From Haliangium sp963772315 (GTDB lineage: Bacteria; Myxococcota_A; Polyangia; Haliangiales; Haliangiaceae), in assembly GCA_963772315.1 (NCBI GenBank), contig CAVYWJ010000004.1, positions 2,666,001-2,730,000 of the forward strand: a stretch of DNA of 64,000 nucleotides, given 5' to 3'. Position 1 is the first letter of the stretch. The number at the start of each line of letters is the position of its first letter. Of this stretch, positions 16,431-29,840 are shown in pieces. Made by a program: the position numbers and the translations under genes. The notes under the pieces are model-generated. The model did not search any database. It had not been told where the DNA came from and worked only from the letters and a program-made list of their open reading frames with translations.

Positions 16431-16914
16431 GCTCTGCACCCGACAAAGCCACGCCTCGGGCGCTCGGGCGGCCCTCTGCAGCGCGCAGGACGGGGTCCCA
16501 GGATGCACGGAAGGTGTTCTGCAGTTTGCAGAGCCGTGTCCAGGCGCCTGGAAGGCGCTCTGCAAACTGCAGGACGGCATCCCAGGGGGCTGGAAGGCGT
16601 TCTGCAAACTGCAGAGCCATGTCCCAGGTGTCTGGACGACGTCCTGCAAGCTGCAGGACCACATCCCATGGAGCTGGGAAGGCGTTCTGCAAACTGCAGG
16701 ACGGCATCCAGGCACCTGGGAAGGGGTTCTGCAAAGCGCAGAGCGGTGCGCCAGCAACATGGATCACACTCTGCAAGCTGCAGAGGACCATCCTGCCCAC
16801 ATGGGACGCCACTCTGCAGCGCGCAGAGGGCGTCGCCAGCAACATGGATCACACGCTGCAGAGCGCAGGCTGGCATCCTGGGAGCGGAGAGGGCGTCCTG
16901 CCGTCCGCAGTCAA
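16431..16914. repeat. Array of eleven 41-43 bp units, each with two dyads (TGCA type)
   Basis: Units begin at 16431, 16474, 16517, 16558, 16600, 16642, 16685, 16727, 16769, 16812 and 16854, with a degenerate twelfth at 16896. Each starts with a dyad of the form TCTGCA-nnn-TGCAGA (for example TTCTGCAAACTGCAGA). About 10 bases later comes a second dyad of the form CCAGG-nn-CCTGG (perfect as CCAGGCGCCTGG in the third unit). Arms change between units while the symmetry is mostly kept. Long reading frames cross the array on both strands because 42 is a multiple of three. I regard them as spurious: they lack ribosome-binding sites and are equally open on both strands. Confidence 0.9.
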
Positions 16915-17039
16915 CCGGTGTGCGGGTCGCGCTTCTCGCACGGACATCGCCGGCGGCGCAGGGGGCTGCCAGGGCGGGCGCTCGCGGGTGTCCCATGCCG
17001 GAGCATGAACATCCGCCTTCTTGCGGGTAGACTTCAAGC

Positions 17040-17314
17040 ATGCGTCATCTCGTGCTGGCGATGCTCCTGCTCGTCGGGTGCTCGTCCCGGCCTGATCCGG
17101 CCCAGCCTCAGCCGCCAGCAGATGGCGACTGGTGCGCTGCCGCCGAGGCGCGGCTCGAGTCGCTCGATTGTCGGGACCCGCGCGGCGAGCCCATGTGGGT
17201 GAACCGCAGCGGCGAGCGCTTTGCCGTCACCTGCGCCACCACGTACGAGCAGGGCAGCGTGTTCTTGAACCCACAGTGCATCGCCGAGGCACGCAGCTGC
17301 ACGGAGGCCAACGC

Positions 17315-17330
<16 letters not shown>
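17040..17330 (+). CDS. Small cysteine-containing lipoprotein
   Basis: The 96-residue product begins MRHLVLAMLLLVGCSS, a short lipoprotein signal with Cys at residue 14. The mature part has four cysteines (DWCAAAEA, SLDCRDPRG, AVTCATTYE, NPQCIAEA and nearby). No family is recognised. Its 3' end overlaps the start of the papain-like peptidase gene by 16 bases, so the two are probably translated together. The lipoprotein may be a partner or inhibitor of that peptidase, but this is context only. Confidence 0.7.
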
Positions 17331-18166
<836 letters not shown>

Positions 18167-18256
18167 CCCGAGGCCCCTGCACGGAGCACGCGCGCCGGTG
18201 CGGGCGCGCCCACGCGCTGCGCACGTTCCGGACCCGGATGCGGCTACACTCGCTGC

Positions 18257-19318
18257 ATGACGCGCGACCCCCTCGACGTCCCTGCCACGCCGGCCGTGCT
18301 GCGGGCCCTGGCCGCGGCTGGCGCGCTCTCGGCCCCGGCCCTGGAACACGCGCTCGCCGCGATCGATGCGCGGCCGGATCGCGGCACCTGGTACCGCTTC
18401 GCCCACAGCCGGATGCTGCTCGTGGGCGCGTGCCTGTGCGCCGCGGGCGTGATCTTCTTCGTCGCTGCCAACTGGGGCGCGCTGCACCCCTGGGTGCGCA
18501 TGGGCCTGGTGGCCGGCGCGCTGACCGCCTCCGCGATCGCGGCCGGCGCCCTGGGCCTGCGCACCTTGCCCGGCCGCGCTGCGCTGCTGCTCTCGGGCCT
18601 GCTCTTCGGCCCGCTGATGGCGATCTACGGCCAGACCTACCAGACCGGCGCCGACGCCTGGGAGCTGTTCGCGCTGTGGGCCGCGCTGTTCACGGTCCAC
18701 AGCGTGCTGGCGCGCTTCGGCGTCACCTGGGTGGCCTGGTCGATCCTGGTCCACACCGCGGCCCTCCTCTTCACCACGCAGACCTTTGCCGGCGAGCTCG
18801 TCACCGGTGATCAGGCCGTGGCCCTGGCGGTCATCGCCGTGGCCGACGCAGCCCTGGTCGTGTTCGCACAGGCGTTTCTAGCCGGCAGCACCGCGAGCAC
18901 GGCCAGCGCCGCCGGCGCCGCCAGCGAAGGTCCGCTCCTGGCGCGCTTCGCGGCCACGACCGGCCTGGCCTTGCTCACCAGCGTGGGCGCCCTGGTGGCG
19001 GTCGAGCTGGACATCGAAGCCGGCCAGCTGCCGAGCCTGGTCCTCCTGCCCCTGGCCTGGGCCGCGATGGCCGCGGTCTACCGCCGGCGCCGCCCCGATC
19101 TCTTCATGCTGTTCCTCCTGGCCGTGTCGATCCTGGTGATCGCCAGCTGCCTGGCCGGTCAGGTGTTCTTCGAGATCCTCGACCTCGACGAGTGGGGCTT
19201 CTGGGTCATGGGCTTCCTGGTCTGCGGCGAGGTCTGGCTGCTCACTCGCTGGCTCCTCCACTGGCGCGGTGTGCACCAGACGCTCGCGGCCGGCCCGACG
19301 CAGGGAGGCACGCCGTGA
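18257..19318 (+). CDS. DUF2157 multi-spanning membrane protein
   Basis: A 353-residue protein with about eight hydrophobic segments after an N-terminal soluble stretch of about 50 residues. The pattern MLLVGACLCAAGVIFFVAANW near residues 55-75 is characteristic of DUF2157 proteins (the ...IFFVAANW... turn). The function of this family is unknown. Its stop overlaps the next gene's GTG (GTGA), a translationally coupled pair, in line with the frequent pairing of DUF2157, DUF4401 and GDYXXLXY proteins. Confidence 0.82.
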   Translation: MTRDPLDVPATPAVLRALAAAGALSAPALEHALAAIDARPDRGTWYRFAHSRMLLVGACLCAAGVIFFVAANWGALHPWVRMGLVAGALTASAIAAGALGLRTLPGRAALLLSGLLFGPLMAIYGQTYQTGADAWELFALWAALFTVHSVLARFGVTWVAWSILVHTAALLFTTQTFAGELVTGDQAVALAVIAVADAALVVFAQAFLAGSTASTASAAGAASEGPLLARFAATTGLALLTSVGALVAVELDIEAGQLPSLVLLPLAWAAMAAVYRRRRPDLFMLFLLAVSILVIASCLAGQVFFEILDLDEWGFWVMGFLVCGEVWLLTRWLLHWRGVHQTLAAGPTQGGTP

Positions 19319-20928
19319 AACCGACCATCCTGTCCGAGATCGCGGCTGCGCTGGAAGCCCAGGGCACGCCCGTGGATCGCGACGCCCTGCGCCGCGCCGC
19401 CGGGGGCGCCGTCAACGCGCCCGAGACGCACGACGCGCCCTGGTTCGTGCGCGGCTTCGCGGCCGTGGGCACGTGGTTCGGCGGCATCCTGTTCGCGTCC
19501 TTCCTCGTGGCCATGGAGATCTACGAGGCACCGGCGGTCGCGCTCGTGCTCGGCCTGGCCATGCTCGGCGGCGCCACGTTCGTGGCCCGTCGCCGGGACG
19601 AGAGCGTGTTTCGCACCCAGCTGGTCTGGGTGCTGGTGCTCGCCGGGCAGAGCCTCCTCCTCACCGCCGTGGCCGAGGAGACGCGCAGCGAGCATGTGAC
19701 CAGCGTGATCGCCGTGCTGCTCCAGGCCGCGTGCGTGGCCGCCGTGCCCAACCGCTCCTTGCGCGCGCTGTGCACGGGCGCGCTGGTCGTGGCCCTGTCG
19801 CTGATGGCCCTGGTGTTCGAGGCTCCCGGCGGCCAGGAGCTCGTCCTCACGCTCGCCACCGGCGCGACGCTGGCGGTGTGGATCCACGAGAGCCGCATCT
19901 CTGCCTCGCGCCTGAGCCCGCTGTGGGCGCCGGCCGCGTACGCCTTGCCGCTGGCCCTAACCTTTCCTCACGGCGTCCTCGTGGTCCTGCGCGAGGACTC
20001 CGCCGACGTCTTGCTCGCGCCCTGGCTGCTCACGCTCGCGCTCGCGCTCATGGGCCTCCGGGTGATCGCCGTGGCCGTGCGCGAGCAAACCCCGCGGCCC
20101 ACGCGCGCCGGCCTGGCAGCGGCCGCATGCCTCGTGCTCGTGGCAGCGGCCACGCGCGAGGTGCCGGGCGTGACCACGGCCCTGATCCTCCTGATCGTCT
20201 CGCACCTGCGCCGCCGCCGCGGCCTCGAGGCCATCGCGCTCCTGTTCCTGGCCGGCGCCCTGAGCGTGTTCTACTACCAGCTCTCGATCAGCCTGCTGGC
20301 CAAGTCGCTGTGGGTCCTGGCCTCGGGCGGCCTGCTCCTGGCCGGCGTGCCGATCCTCGACAGCGTGTCCGGCCATGGCCTGGCCCGCGCGCGCCTCGCC
20401 GCTCGCGGCGCCTGGTTACGCACCCGCCGCCGCGATCTGACCATCGTGGCCGTGCTGGCCCTGGTCTGTCTGGCCATCCCCGCGGGCCTGGTCGCGCACA
20501 AGGAGCGCATCCTGGCCACGGGCCAGCCCGTGTACCTCGACCTCCAGCCCCGCGATCCGCGCTCGCTCATGCAGGGCGACTACATGGTGCTGCGCTACGC
20601 CATGGAAGAAGGCGTCCTGGCTCACTCGCCGGCGCGCGGCGAGGGCACCCTGGTGGTGGCCGTGGACGACCGCGGCGTGGCCAGCTTCATCCGCCTGGAT
20701 CGCGGCGAGCCGCTCGCCCCGCGCGAGCAGCGCCTGCGCTTCCGCTACGTGCTCCACGGCGACCCGTCGGTGCGCATCGGCGCCGAGAGCTTCTTCTTCG
20801 AGGAGGGCACCGCCGACGTCTACGCCAGCGCGCGCTACGGCAAGCTCATGGTCGATCCCGACGGGCGCTCCGTGCTCGTCGGCCTGGCCGACGAGAGCCT
20901 GCAGCCGCTCGGTCGCACCCGCGACTGA
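19315..20928 (+). CDS. Fused DUF4401 and GDYXXLXY membrane protein
   Basis: A 537-residue protein starting at GTG 19315, overlapping the previous stop. Residues 1 to about 370 are a chain of hydrophobic helices with the layout of DUF4401 (FAAVGTWFGGILFASFLVAM near the start). After one more helix (LTIVAVLALVCLAIPAGLVA), the C-terminal soluble part begins KERILATGQPVYLDLQPRDP, then RSLMQGDYMVLRYAMEE with the GDYxxLxY signature, and ends in a beta-rich stretch. In other genomes these two parts are usually separate neighbouring genes. Function unknown; inner membrane, with the GDYXXLXY part probably extracytoplasmic. Confidence 0.8.
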   Translation: MKPTILSEIAAALEAQGTPVDRDALRRAAGGAVNAPETHDAPWFVRGFAAVGTWFGGILFASFLVAMEIYEAPAVALVLGLAMLGGATFVARRRDESVFRTQLVWVLVLAGQSLLLTAVAEETRSEHVTSVIAVLLQAACVAAVPNRSLRALCTGALVVALSLMALVFEAPGGQELVLTLATGATLAVWIHESRISASRLSPLWAPAAYALPLALTFPHGVLVVLREDSADVLLAPWLLTLALALMGLRVIAVAVREQTPRPTRAGLAAAACLVLVAAATREVPGVTTALILLIVSHLRRRRGLEAIALLFLAGALSVFYYQLSISLLAKSLWVLASGGLLLAGVPILDSVSGHGLARARLAARGAWLRTRRRDLTIVAVLALVCLAIPAGLVAHKERILATGQPVYLDLQPRDPRSLMQGDYMVLRYAMEEGVLAHSPARGEGTLVVAVDDRGVASFIRLDRGEPLAPREQRLRFRYVLHGDPSVRIGAESFFFEEGTADVYASARYGKLMVDPDGRSVLVGLADESLQPLGRTRD

Positions 20929-20941
20929 TCCGCGAAGAAGC

Positions 20942-22003
20942 TCAGCCGAGCCCGATCTCGCCCAGGTCATCGTCCTCGAGACCGAAGAAGTGCGCGGTCT
21001 CGTGCAGCACGGTGATCCGGATCTCCTCGGCCAGGTGCTCGGGGCTGTGGCACGCGTTCTCGAGGTTGCGCTGGAACAGATAGATCGCGTCGATCTGCGG
21101 CACCTGATTGCTCGCCAGCGACTTCTCCGGCAAGGGCACGCCCACGAACAGCCCGAGCAGCCGCGGATCCGCGCCGTCCGCGACCAGCTCCTCCGACGGC
21201 ATGTCGTCGATCAGCACCGGCACGTTCTCCAGCCGCGTGCGCGCCTCGGGCGGCAGCTCGGCCATCGCCGCCTCGGCGACCCGCTCGAACTCGTCGAGCT
21301 CCATGTGCAGCGGCGAGGGCGGGGCCGCCATATCGAGCGCGCGCACGCGCAGCCAGGCCTTGGCCATGCGCGCCTGATCCCCGCGCTCCGCGTGCACCGT
21401 GCCCAGCCCGTGGTGCGCATCGGCCCAGGCGTCATCCACGGTCAGCGCCGCCCCGTAGGCTCGCTCCGCGGACTCGAGCTCGCCCAGCGTCAGGTAGATG
21501 TCCCCGGCCCGGCACCACACGTCCGGATCCTCGATGGTGCAGCCGGCCAGCTCCTCGAGCATCTCGCGGGCCTCGTCCTCGGCCCCGTCGCCGTGCTCGC
21601 TGCCGATCAGCGCCTCGGCCTTGAGCAGGATCGCGTGCACCAGATCCTCGTCATCGCTGGCCACGTCGAGCGCCTGGTTGCACAGCGCCACGGCCGTGTC
21701 CGGCTGGTCGAGCGCGTTCAGGGCCAGCTCCGCGGCCCAGAGCAGGTACTGCGGCTCCTTGGGCTCGCGCTGGTGCGCTTTCCGGTAGGCGTCCAGGGCG
21801 GCTTCCGCGTCCCCGTCGTGCTCGGCCAGGGCCCCGGCCAGGGCCCACAGCTCGGCCCCTTCCTCGGGCTCGTGGCCGCTGCGCTGGCGCGCGTTCTCGA
21901 TCCGGCGTCGGGCCTGGCCATGAGCGGCCCGGGCGCCCTCGAGGTCACCCTCGTCGAGCAGCTGCCAGCCGCGCGCGATCTCGTCAGCAATTCGTCGATC
22001 CAC
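20942..22003 (-). CDS. TPR protein with C-terminal zincin-like metallopeptidase motif
   Basis: The start is taken as GTG 22003 (VDRRIADEIARGWQLLDEGD). Residues about 20-230 are TPR-like helical repeats (ALDAYRKAHQREPKEPQYLL, AERAYGAALTVDDAWADAHH). The last 110 residues resemble the small zincin family (PF06262-like): a beta segment IDAIYLFQRNLENACHSPEH and the zinc motif ITVLHETAHFFGLEDDDLGE, giving HExxHxxGxxxxD/E. The enzyme would be cytoplasmic; the substrate is unknown. It converges with the preceding membrane-protein gene, leaving only 13 bases. Confidence 0.78.
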   Translation of the reverse strand: MDRRIADEIARGWQLLDEGDLEGARAAHGQARRRIENARQRSGHEPEEGAELWALAGALAEHDGDAEAALDAYRKAHQREPKEPQYLLWAAELALNALDQPDTAVALCNQALDVASDDEDLVHAILLKAEALIGSEHGDGAEDEAREMLEELAGCTIEDPDVWCRAGDIYLTLGELESAERAYGAALTVDDAWADAHHGLGTVHAERGDQARMAKAWLRVRALDMAAPPSPLHMELDEFERVAEAAMAELPPEARTRLENVPVLIDDMPSEELVADGADPRLLGLFVGVPLPEKSLASNQVPQIDAIYLFQRNLENACHSPEHLAEEIRITVLHETAHFFGLEDDDLGEIGLG

Positions 22004-22092
22004 GAGCGCATGATACCCGCGCGGCGGCCAAAGCGCGCTGCATCCGCGGCGCGGAGTTTGCTCGACCTGCGCAGGCCCGATAGAGTCACGGC

Positions 22093-24034
<1,942 letters not shown>

Positions 24035-24066
24035 CCGGCCCGGCCCCGGCGCGTAAAAACCGCAGC

Positions 24067-25812
<1,746 letters not shown>

Positions 25813-25814
25813 GC

Positions 25815-26579
<765 letters not shown>

Positions 26580-26658
26580 GCGCCGCGATTCCACGGTGCA
26601 GGCTGGTTTGTGGTCCTCGACGCCTTGCGGCTGCAGGCGATCGATGAACGCGGCGAGA

Positions 26659-27273
26659 TCACGATGATCGACGTGCGGGCCACGGTCGCTTGGTCCCGCT
26701 CAGCGTCACGCGCCAGTGCTCGGCCTGCCACCAGCCGAGGTTGTTCACGAGCCGGAGTGCGAAGAACGCTACGTTCCGGTCGGCGAGCCGGCCCGGCTCG
26801 GAACGAAGTATTGGCCCCCAGATTTCCTCCGGGTGGTTGTACTCGACGTAGCTGGCGAGGGCGAGGAGCGCGATCTCCCCGTCGTCCTCGGTCACCGCGG
26901 CGGGGTGGCAGACTGCGTTGCGCAGCCGGCGCATCGCCTCGGCATTGCCCTTCCGTTCCACGTCATGCTGCGCGAAGCGAACCACTGTCTCCTCGCGAAA
27001 GATGCCGCCTTGCTCCGCGCAGAGGAGCAGCTCGCCGCTGAGCGCCAGCAGGACGGTACAGTGGATCGCGTTCCCTGGTGACGTACCTGCGGTCCGGAGC
27101 ATCGTCGCGGCTTCCTCACAACGAAGCGAGAGGATGCTCGCCGGCGTGACGGCTGGCCCACGCCGGTGCCAGTGCTCGCCGATCACTCTCGCGATCTTCC
27201 CATCCAGGGCGCGACAGGCCGGCGCCGAGCTCAGCCATGTTCTCTCGAAATGTGTCAGCCAGGCTTCGCCCAT
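26659..27273 (-). CDS. Unknown protein with a HEPN-type RNAxxH motif
   Basis: No family is recognised. The 204-residue protein is largely helical. Near residues 114-125 it reads MRRLRNAVCHPA, in which R118-N119-xxx-H123 fits the R-x4-H catalytic motif of HEPN-domain RNases, where the second residue is often Asn. HEPN proteins are commonly toxins or defence effectors. The gene starts three bases after the stop of the gene at 27277-27780, so the two form a tight operon with the HEPN candidate second. It sits next to the divergent ATPase/TOPRIM pair. A nuclease role is inferred from motif and context only. Confidence 0.65.
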   Translation of the reverse strand: MGEAWLTHFERTWLSSAPACRALDGKIARVIGEHWHRRGPAVTPASILSLRCEEAATMLRTAGTSPGNAIHCTVLLALSGELLLCAEQGGIFREETVVRFAQHDVERKGNAEAMRRLRNAVCHPAAVTEDDGEIALLALASYVEYNHPEEIWGPILRSEPGRLADRNVAFFALRLVNNLGWWQAEHWRVTLSGTKRPWPARRSS

Positions 27274-27276
27274 CGA

Positions 27277-27780
27277 CTACTCGCAGCGAACCAGGCGAAG
27301 CTGCACGGCCCGGGCATCCTTCCGCGCGTGTCCCGCGGCGTCGATGCCGTATCTGGCCGCGATCGCCTCGGGCACGATGGATTCGGCGTACTCGACGCGG
27401 AAGATGACCGGCCAAGTACCGACTGCTTCCCGCACCGGAACGAAAAGAAATTGCTCACCGTAGAGCAGGCCGGTCGTGTGGCGATACGTGTACCGGCCCA
27501 TCTCGGAGAGGACCAGCCAGTAGTTATCAACGGGTACCAGATCGAGGCAGAGCAGCTCCGGCGCGCGCAGATCCGTGCCGAGCTCAGGCAGCACGGCGCC
27601 GGTCGGCCGCCCGAGCGGCGCGCTGGGGACTTCCTCCGAGGGCCCGAACCAGTAACCGAACACCTGGCGAGCGCGCTCGGGTTCGAACCAGACCTGTGCC
27701 AAAGGCTGCATCACGAGGAAGATCATACCGGCCTGCCCTGTGACGACCAAGCCCGATCCTCTCGTATGCACGATCTTCAT
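27277..27780 (-). CDS. Unknown protein, first gene of the HEPN-candidate operon
   Basis: A 167-residue protein of mixed sequence (MKIVHTRGSGLVVTGQAGMI onward) with GLLYGEQFLFVPVREAVGTW and FRVEYAESIVPEAIAARYGI. I recognise no domain. It is followed after three bases by the HEPN-motif gene. In many toxin-antitoxin and defence loci an unknown first gene restrains or guides the second-gene nuclease, so it is a candidate antitoxin or partner; there is no direct evidence. The ATG at 27780 is chosen; the reading frame extends further upstream without a clear start signal. Confidence 0.6.
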   Translation of the reverse strand: MKIVHTRGSGLVVTGQAGMIFLVMQPLAQVWFEPERARQVFGYWFGPSEEVPSAPLGRPTGAVLPELGTDLRAPELLCLDLVPVDNYWLVLSEMGRYTYRHTTGLLYGEQFLFVPVREAVGTWPVIFRVEYAESIVPEAIAARYGIDAAGHARKDARAVQLRLVRCE

Positions 27781-27864
27781 TCGCCGCAGATGCCTCACTC
27801 GCGCTCGCAGTGGTCCCGGCCAGTGATCCGAGACCATCGGCGTGTGGCGCCGCCAGTCATGCAC

Positions 27865-27881
27865 GACGCACGACGTGCGTC
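27865..27881. promoter_or_regulatory. 17-bp inverted repeat in a divergent promoter region
   Basis: GACGCAC-GAC-GTGCGTC is a perfect seven-base inverted repeat in the 178-base interval between the two divergent accessory operons. Its position suits an operator that could control both. No promoter hexamers are clear enough to call. Confidence 0.45.
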
Positions 27882-27958
27882 CGCATCGCCGAGACACCAC
27901 GCACGCCGCTTCCCCGTATCCACAGCACCGGTCGGCCCGTGGTAAGAAAGGGGAGGCC

Positions 27959-29062
27959 ATGTTGCCGTCTCTGTACATCCAGGGCTTTCGCTGCTTCCGC
28001 GAGCTCACCATCGAGCGCCTGGGACGGGTCAACCTTATCGTTGGCAAGAACAACGTCGGCAAGACCACGCTCCTCGATGCCTTGCGCGTGCATGCGGCGC
28101 AGGATGATGCGCTGTACGAGCTGGAGGAGATACTCGACCAGCGCGGCGAGATCGTGCGCACGAGGAAGTCGGCGAGTTCCTCCCAACGAGTCGTGGATTG
28201 GCTGCGCGCGTTCCATGATGCGAGCGTGAAAGACGGCAACGCGGTCTTAGGGATTCGGACCTGCGACTCGGTCGAAACCATACAGTTGACTCTGAGGGCG
28301 CCGTCGATGAATGCGTTTGGCAACATCGGTGGCTGGGTAACTCGACGGGAGGACCGTGCCCAGATAGGAGATTTCGGAGTGGACCCTCCGCAAGCGGTCC
28401 CACGGCTTGAGCGACTTGGCCTTGAGGGTGCCCAGATAGGAGATTTCGGACTGGACCAGCCGCTCCCACCCCGGCCTCGGTCACCCCGAGAGCTTCCCTG
28501 TCAGTACATCCCTGCCACTGGCCTTGCGGTCAACCAGGTGTCCCGGCTCTGGGACGGCATCGTGCTCACCGAACACGAGGACACCTGCCTGCAAGCGCTG
28601 CGCATCATCGAGCCCGACGTTCAGCGTGTGGCACTGGTGGATGTACCCGGCGCTGACGGCGCCGTGGAGCGCTCACCGCATGTGTCGCGCGCATCGCGCC
28701 GCCAGCCAGAGCCACTCCACAGCCTGGGGGAAGGCATGAGCCGGGTCTTCGACATCATGCTGGGCATGGTGAATGCCCAGAAGGGGCGGCTGCTGATCGA
28801 CGAGATCGAGAACGGCCTGCACTACAGCATCCACGAAGAGCTGTGGCGATACCTGTTCCAGGTCGCCGACATGCTCGACGTGCAGGTGTTTGCCACGACG
28901 CATAGCTGGGGCTGCATCGAGGCGTTCCAGGCCGCCGAACGCGAGCATCCTGGAGAAGGCATTCTGATTCGCCTGGAGCGACGCAACGACGAGACGCGGG
29001 CCTTTCTGTTCGGCGAAGAGAAACTGGCCGTGGTCGCCGAGCAGGGCGTCGAGGTCCGCTGA
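27959..29062 (+). CDS. OLD-like AAA/ABC-type ATPase of an ATPase-TOPRIM pair
   Basis: The ATG at 27959 follows GGGGAGG. The 367-residue protein has the layout of OLD-family/AAA_21 ATPases: an N-terminal strand MLPSLYIQGFRCFRELTIER, Walker A VGKNNVGKTTLLDAL (residues 28-42), an ABC-like signature LHSLGEGMSRVFDI (about 260), Walker B RLLIDEIENGLHYS (about 285) and the switch histidine VFATTHSWGCIEAF. The OLD nuclease half is absent and is instead supplied by the next gene, 15 bases downstream. Residues about 133-170 come from a duplicated AT-richer segment (AQIGDFG twice, 24 residues apart) that looks inserted. ATPase-plus-TOPRIM pairs of this type include phage-defence systems; that role is inferred here. 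Confidence 0.85.
   Translation: MLPSLYIQGFRCFRELTIERLGRVNLIVGKNNVGKTTLLDALRVHAAQDDALYELEEILDQRGEIVRTRKSASSSQRVVDWLRAFHDASVKDGNAVLGIRTCDSVETIQLTLRAPSMNAFGNIGGWVTRREDRAQIGDFGVDPPQAVPRLERLGLEGAQIGDFGLDQPLPPRPRSPRELPCQYIPATGLAVNQVSRLWDGIVLTEHEDTCLQALRIIEPDVQRVALVDVPGADGAVERSPHVSRASRRQPEPLHSLGEGMSRVFDIMLGMVNAQKGRLLIDEIENGLHYSIHEELWRYLFQVADMLDVQVFATTHSWGCIEAFQAAEREHPGEGILIRLERRNDETRAFLFGEEKLAVVAEQGVEVR
28356..28450. repeat. 72-bp-spaced direct repeat inside the ATPase gene
   Basis: A 23-base sequence beginning GTGCCCAGATAGGAGATTTC occurs at 28356 and 28428, exactly 72 bases apart. The next bases are partly alike too (GTGGACC against CTGGACC). It keeps the ATPase frame open as AQIGDFG-17 residues-AQIGDFG. 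Its AT-rich composition differs from the surrounding gene. Confidence 0.85.
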
Positions 29063-29077
29063 GCTGCGGAGCGTGTC

Positions 29078-29722
29078 ATGTCCCGGCCGGAGCGCAAGCA
29101 CAACCAGGTGCTGCTGGTGGAGGGCCGCGACGACCGCGAGGTCGTGTATCAGTTCTGCAACCGCCGCGGCATCGACAACCGCCTCCACTTCGACGTGGCG
29201 CCGTGCGACGGTTACGAGCGCTTGCGAGCACGCGTCGAGGCGGAGCTCGATACCCGCGATACCGTCGGTATCGTGATCGAGGCCGATGCCCGGCTCTCCC
29301 AGCGCTGGCAATCCGTGCGCGACGCGTTCGTACCTCGGTACGACGAGCAGCGCGTGCCGGAAGGCCCCATCTCCGATGGATTCGTCCTGGCCAGCGATGA
29401 TGCCTGGATGAAGCGATGTGGCGTCTGGGTCATGCCCGACAACACGCAGGGCGGCATGCTCGAAGACTTTCTCCTGGCCCTGATTCCCGGTAGTGATGTG
29501 CTGCTCGGGCACGCGCGTCAGGTCGTTGCCACGCTGCCCGAGACGCGTTTCATCCAGGAGCATCGGGCCAAGGCAGAGGTCCACACCTGGCTGGCCTGGC
29601 AGGAAGAGCCGGGAACGCCGCTGGGCCTGGCGCTCGAACGTCGCTACCTCGATGCCGACCACGCTCTGGCCCAGCGGTTTCACGACTGGCTGGTCAGGCT
29701 GTACGTGGATCACACGGCGTAG
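29078..29722 (+). CDS. DUF3226 TOPRIM-like protein, partner of the ATPase
   Basis: A 214-residue protein resembling DUF3226, a branch of the TOPRIM fold. The first strand and glutamate are NQVLLVEGRDDREVVYQF (E16). The acidic motif after the second strand is GIVIEADARLSQRW, and GGMLEDFLLALIP follows, as in the family. TOPRIM domains cleave or join nucleic acid using bound magnesium. In OLD, Gabija and PARIS systems a TOPRIM or TOPRIM-like subunit works with an ATPase like the one encoded directly upstream (15-base gap, same strand). Nuclease activity is inferred from fold and context. Confidence 0.78.
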   Translation: MSRPERKHNQVLLVEGRDDREVVYQFCNRRGIDNRLHFDVAPCDGYERLRARVEAELDTRDTVGIVIEADARLSQRWQSVRDAFVPRYDEQRVPEGPISDGFVLASDDAWMKRCGVWVMPDNTQGGMLEDFLLALIPGSDVLLGHARQVVATLPETRFIQEHRAKAEVHTWLAWQEEPGTPLGLALERRYLDADHALAQRFHDWLVRLYVDHTA

Positions 29723-29840
29723 GCCCTGCGTGGATGCAGACTCTCTGAACCCGTGGTCACCGGGCTGCTGAACGTGCGCAACAAAGCAGGGGGCTGCGGC
29801 GCGCGGGCGCGGAAGGGTCGCCGGAATTGCGGGGAGGCTC

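Noticed and set aside
16003..17202. Long reading frames on both strands across array 1 (repeats such as LQFAERLPAPWDAV)
   Set aside because: They arise because most units are 42 bp, a multiple of three. They are open on both strands, lack ribosome-binding sites and resemble no protein family.
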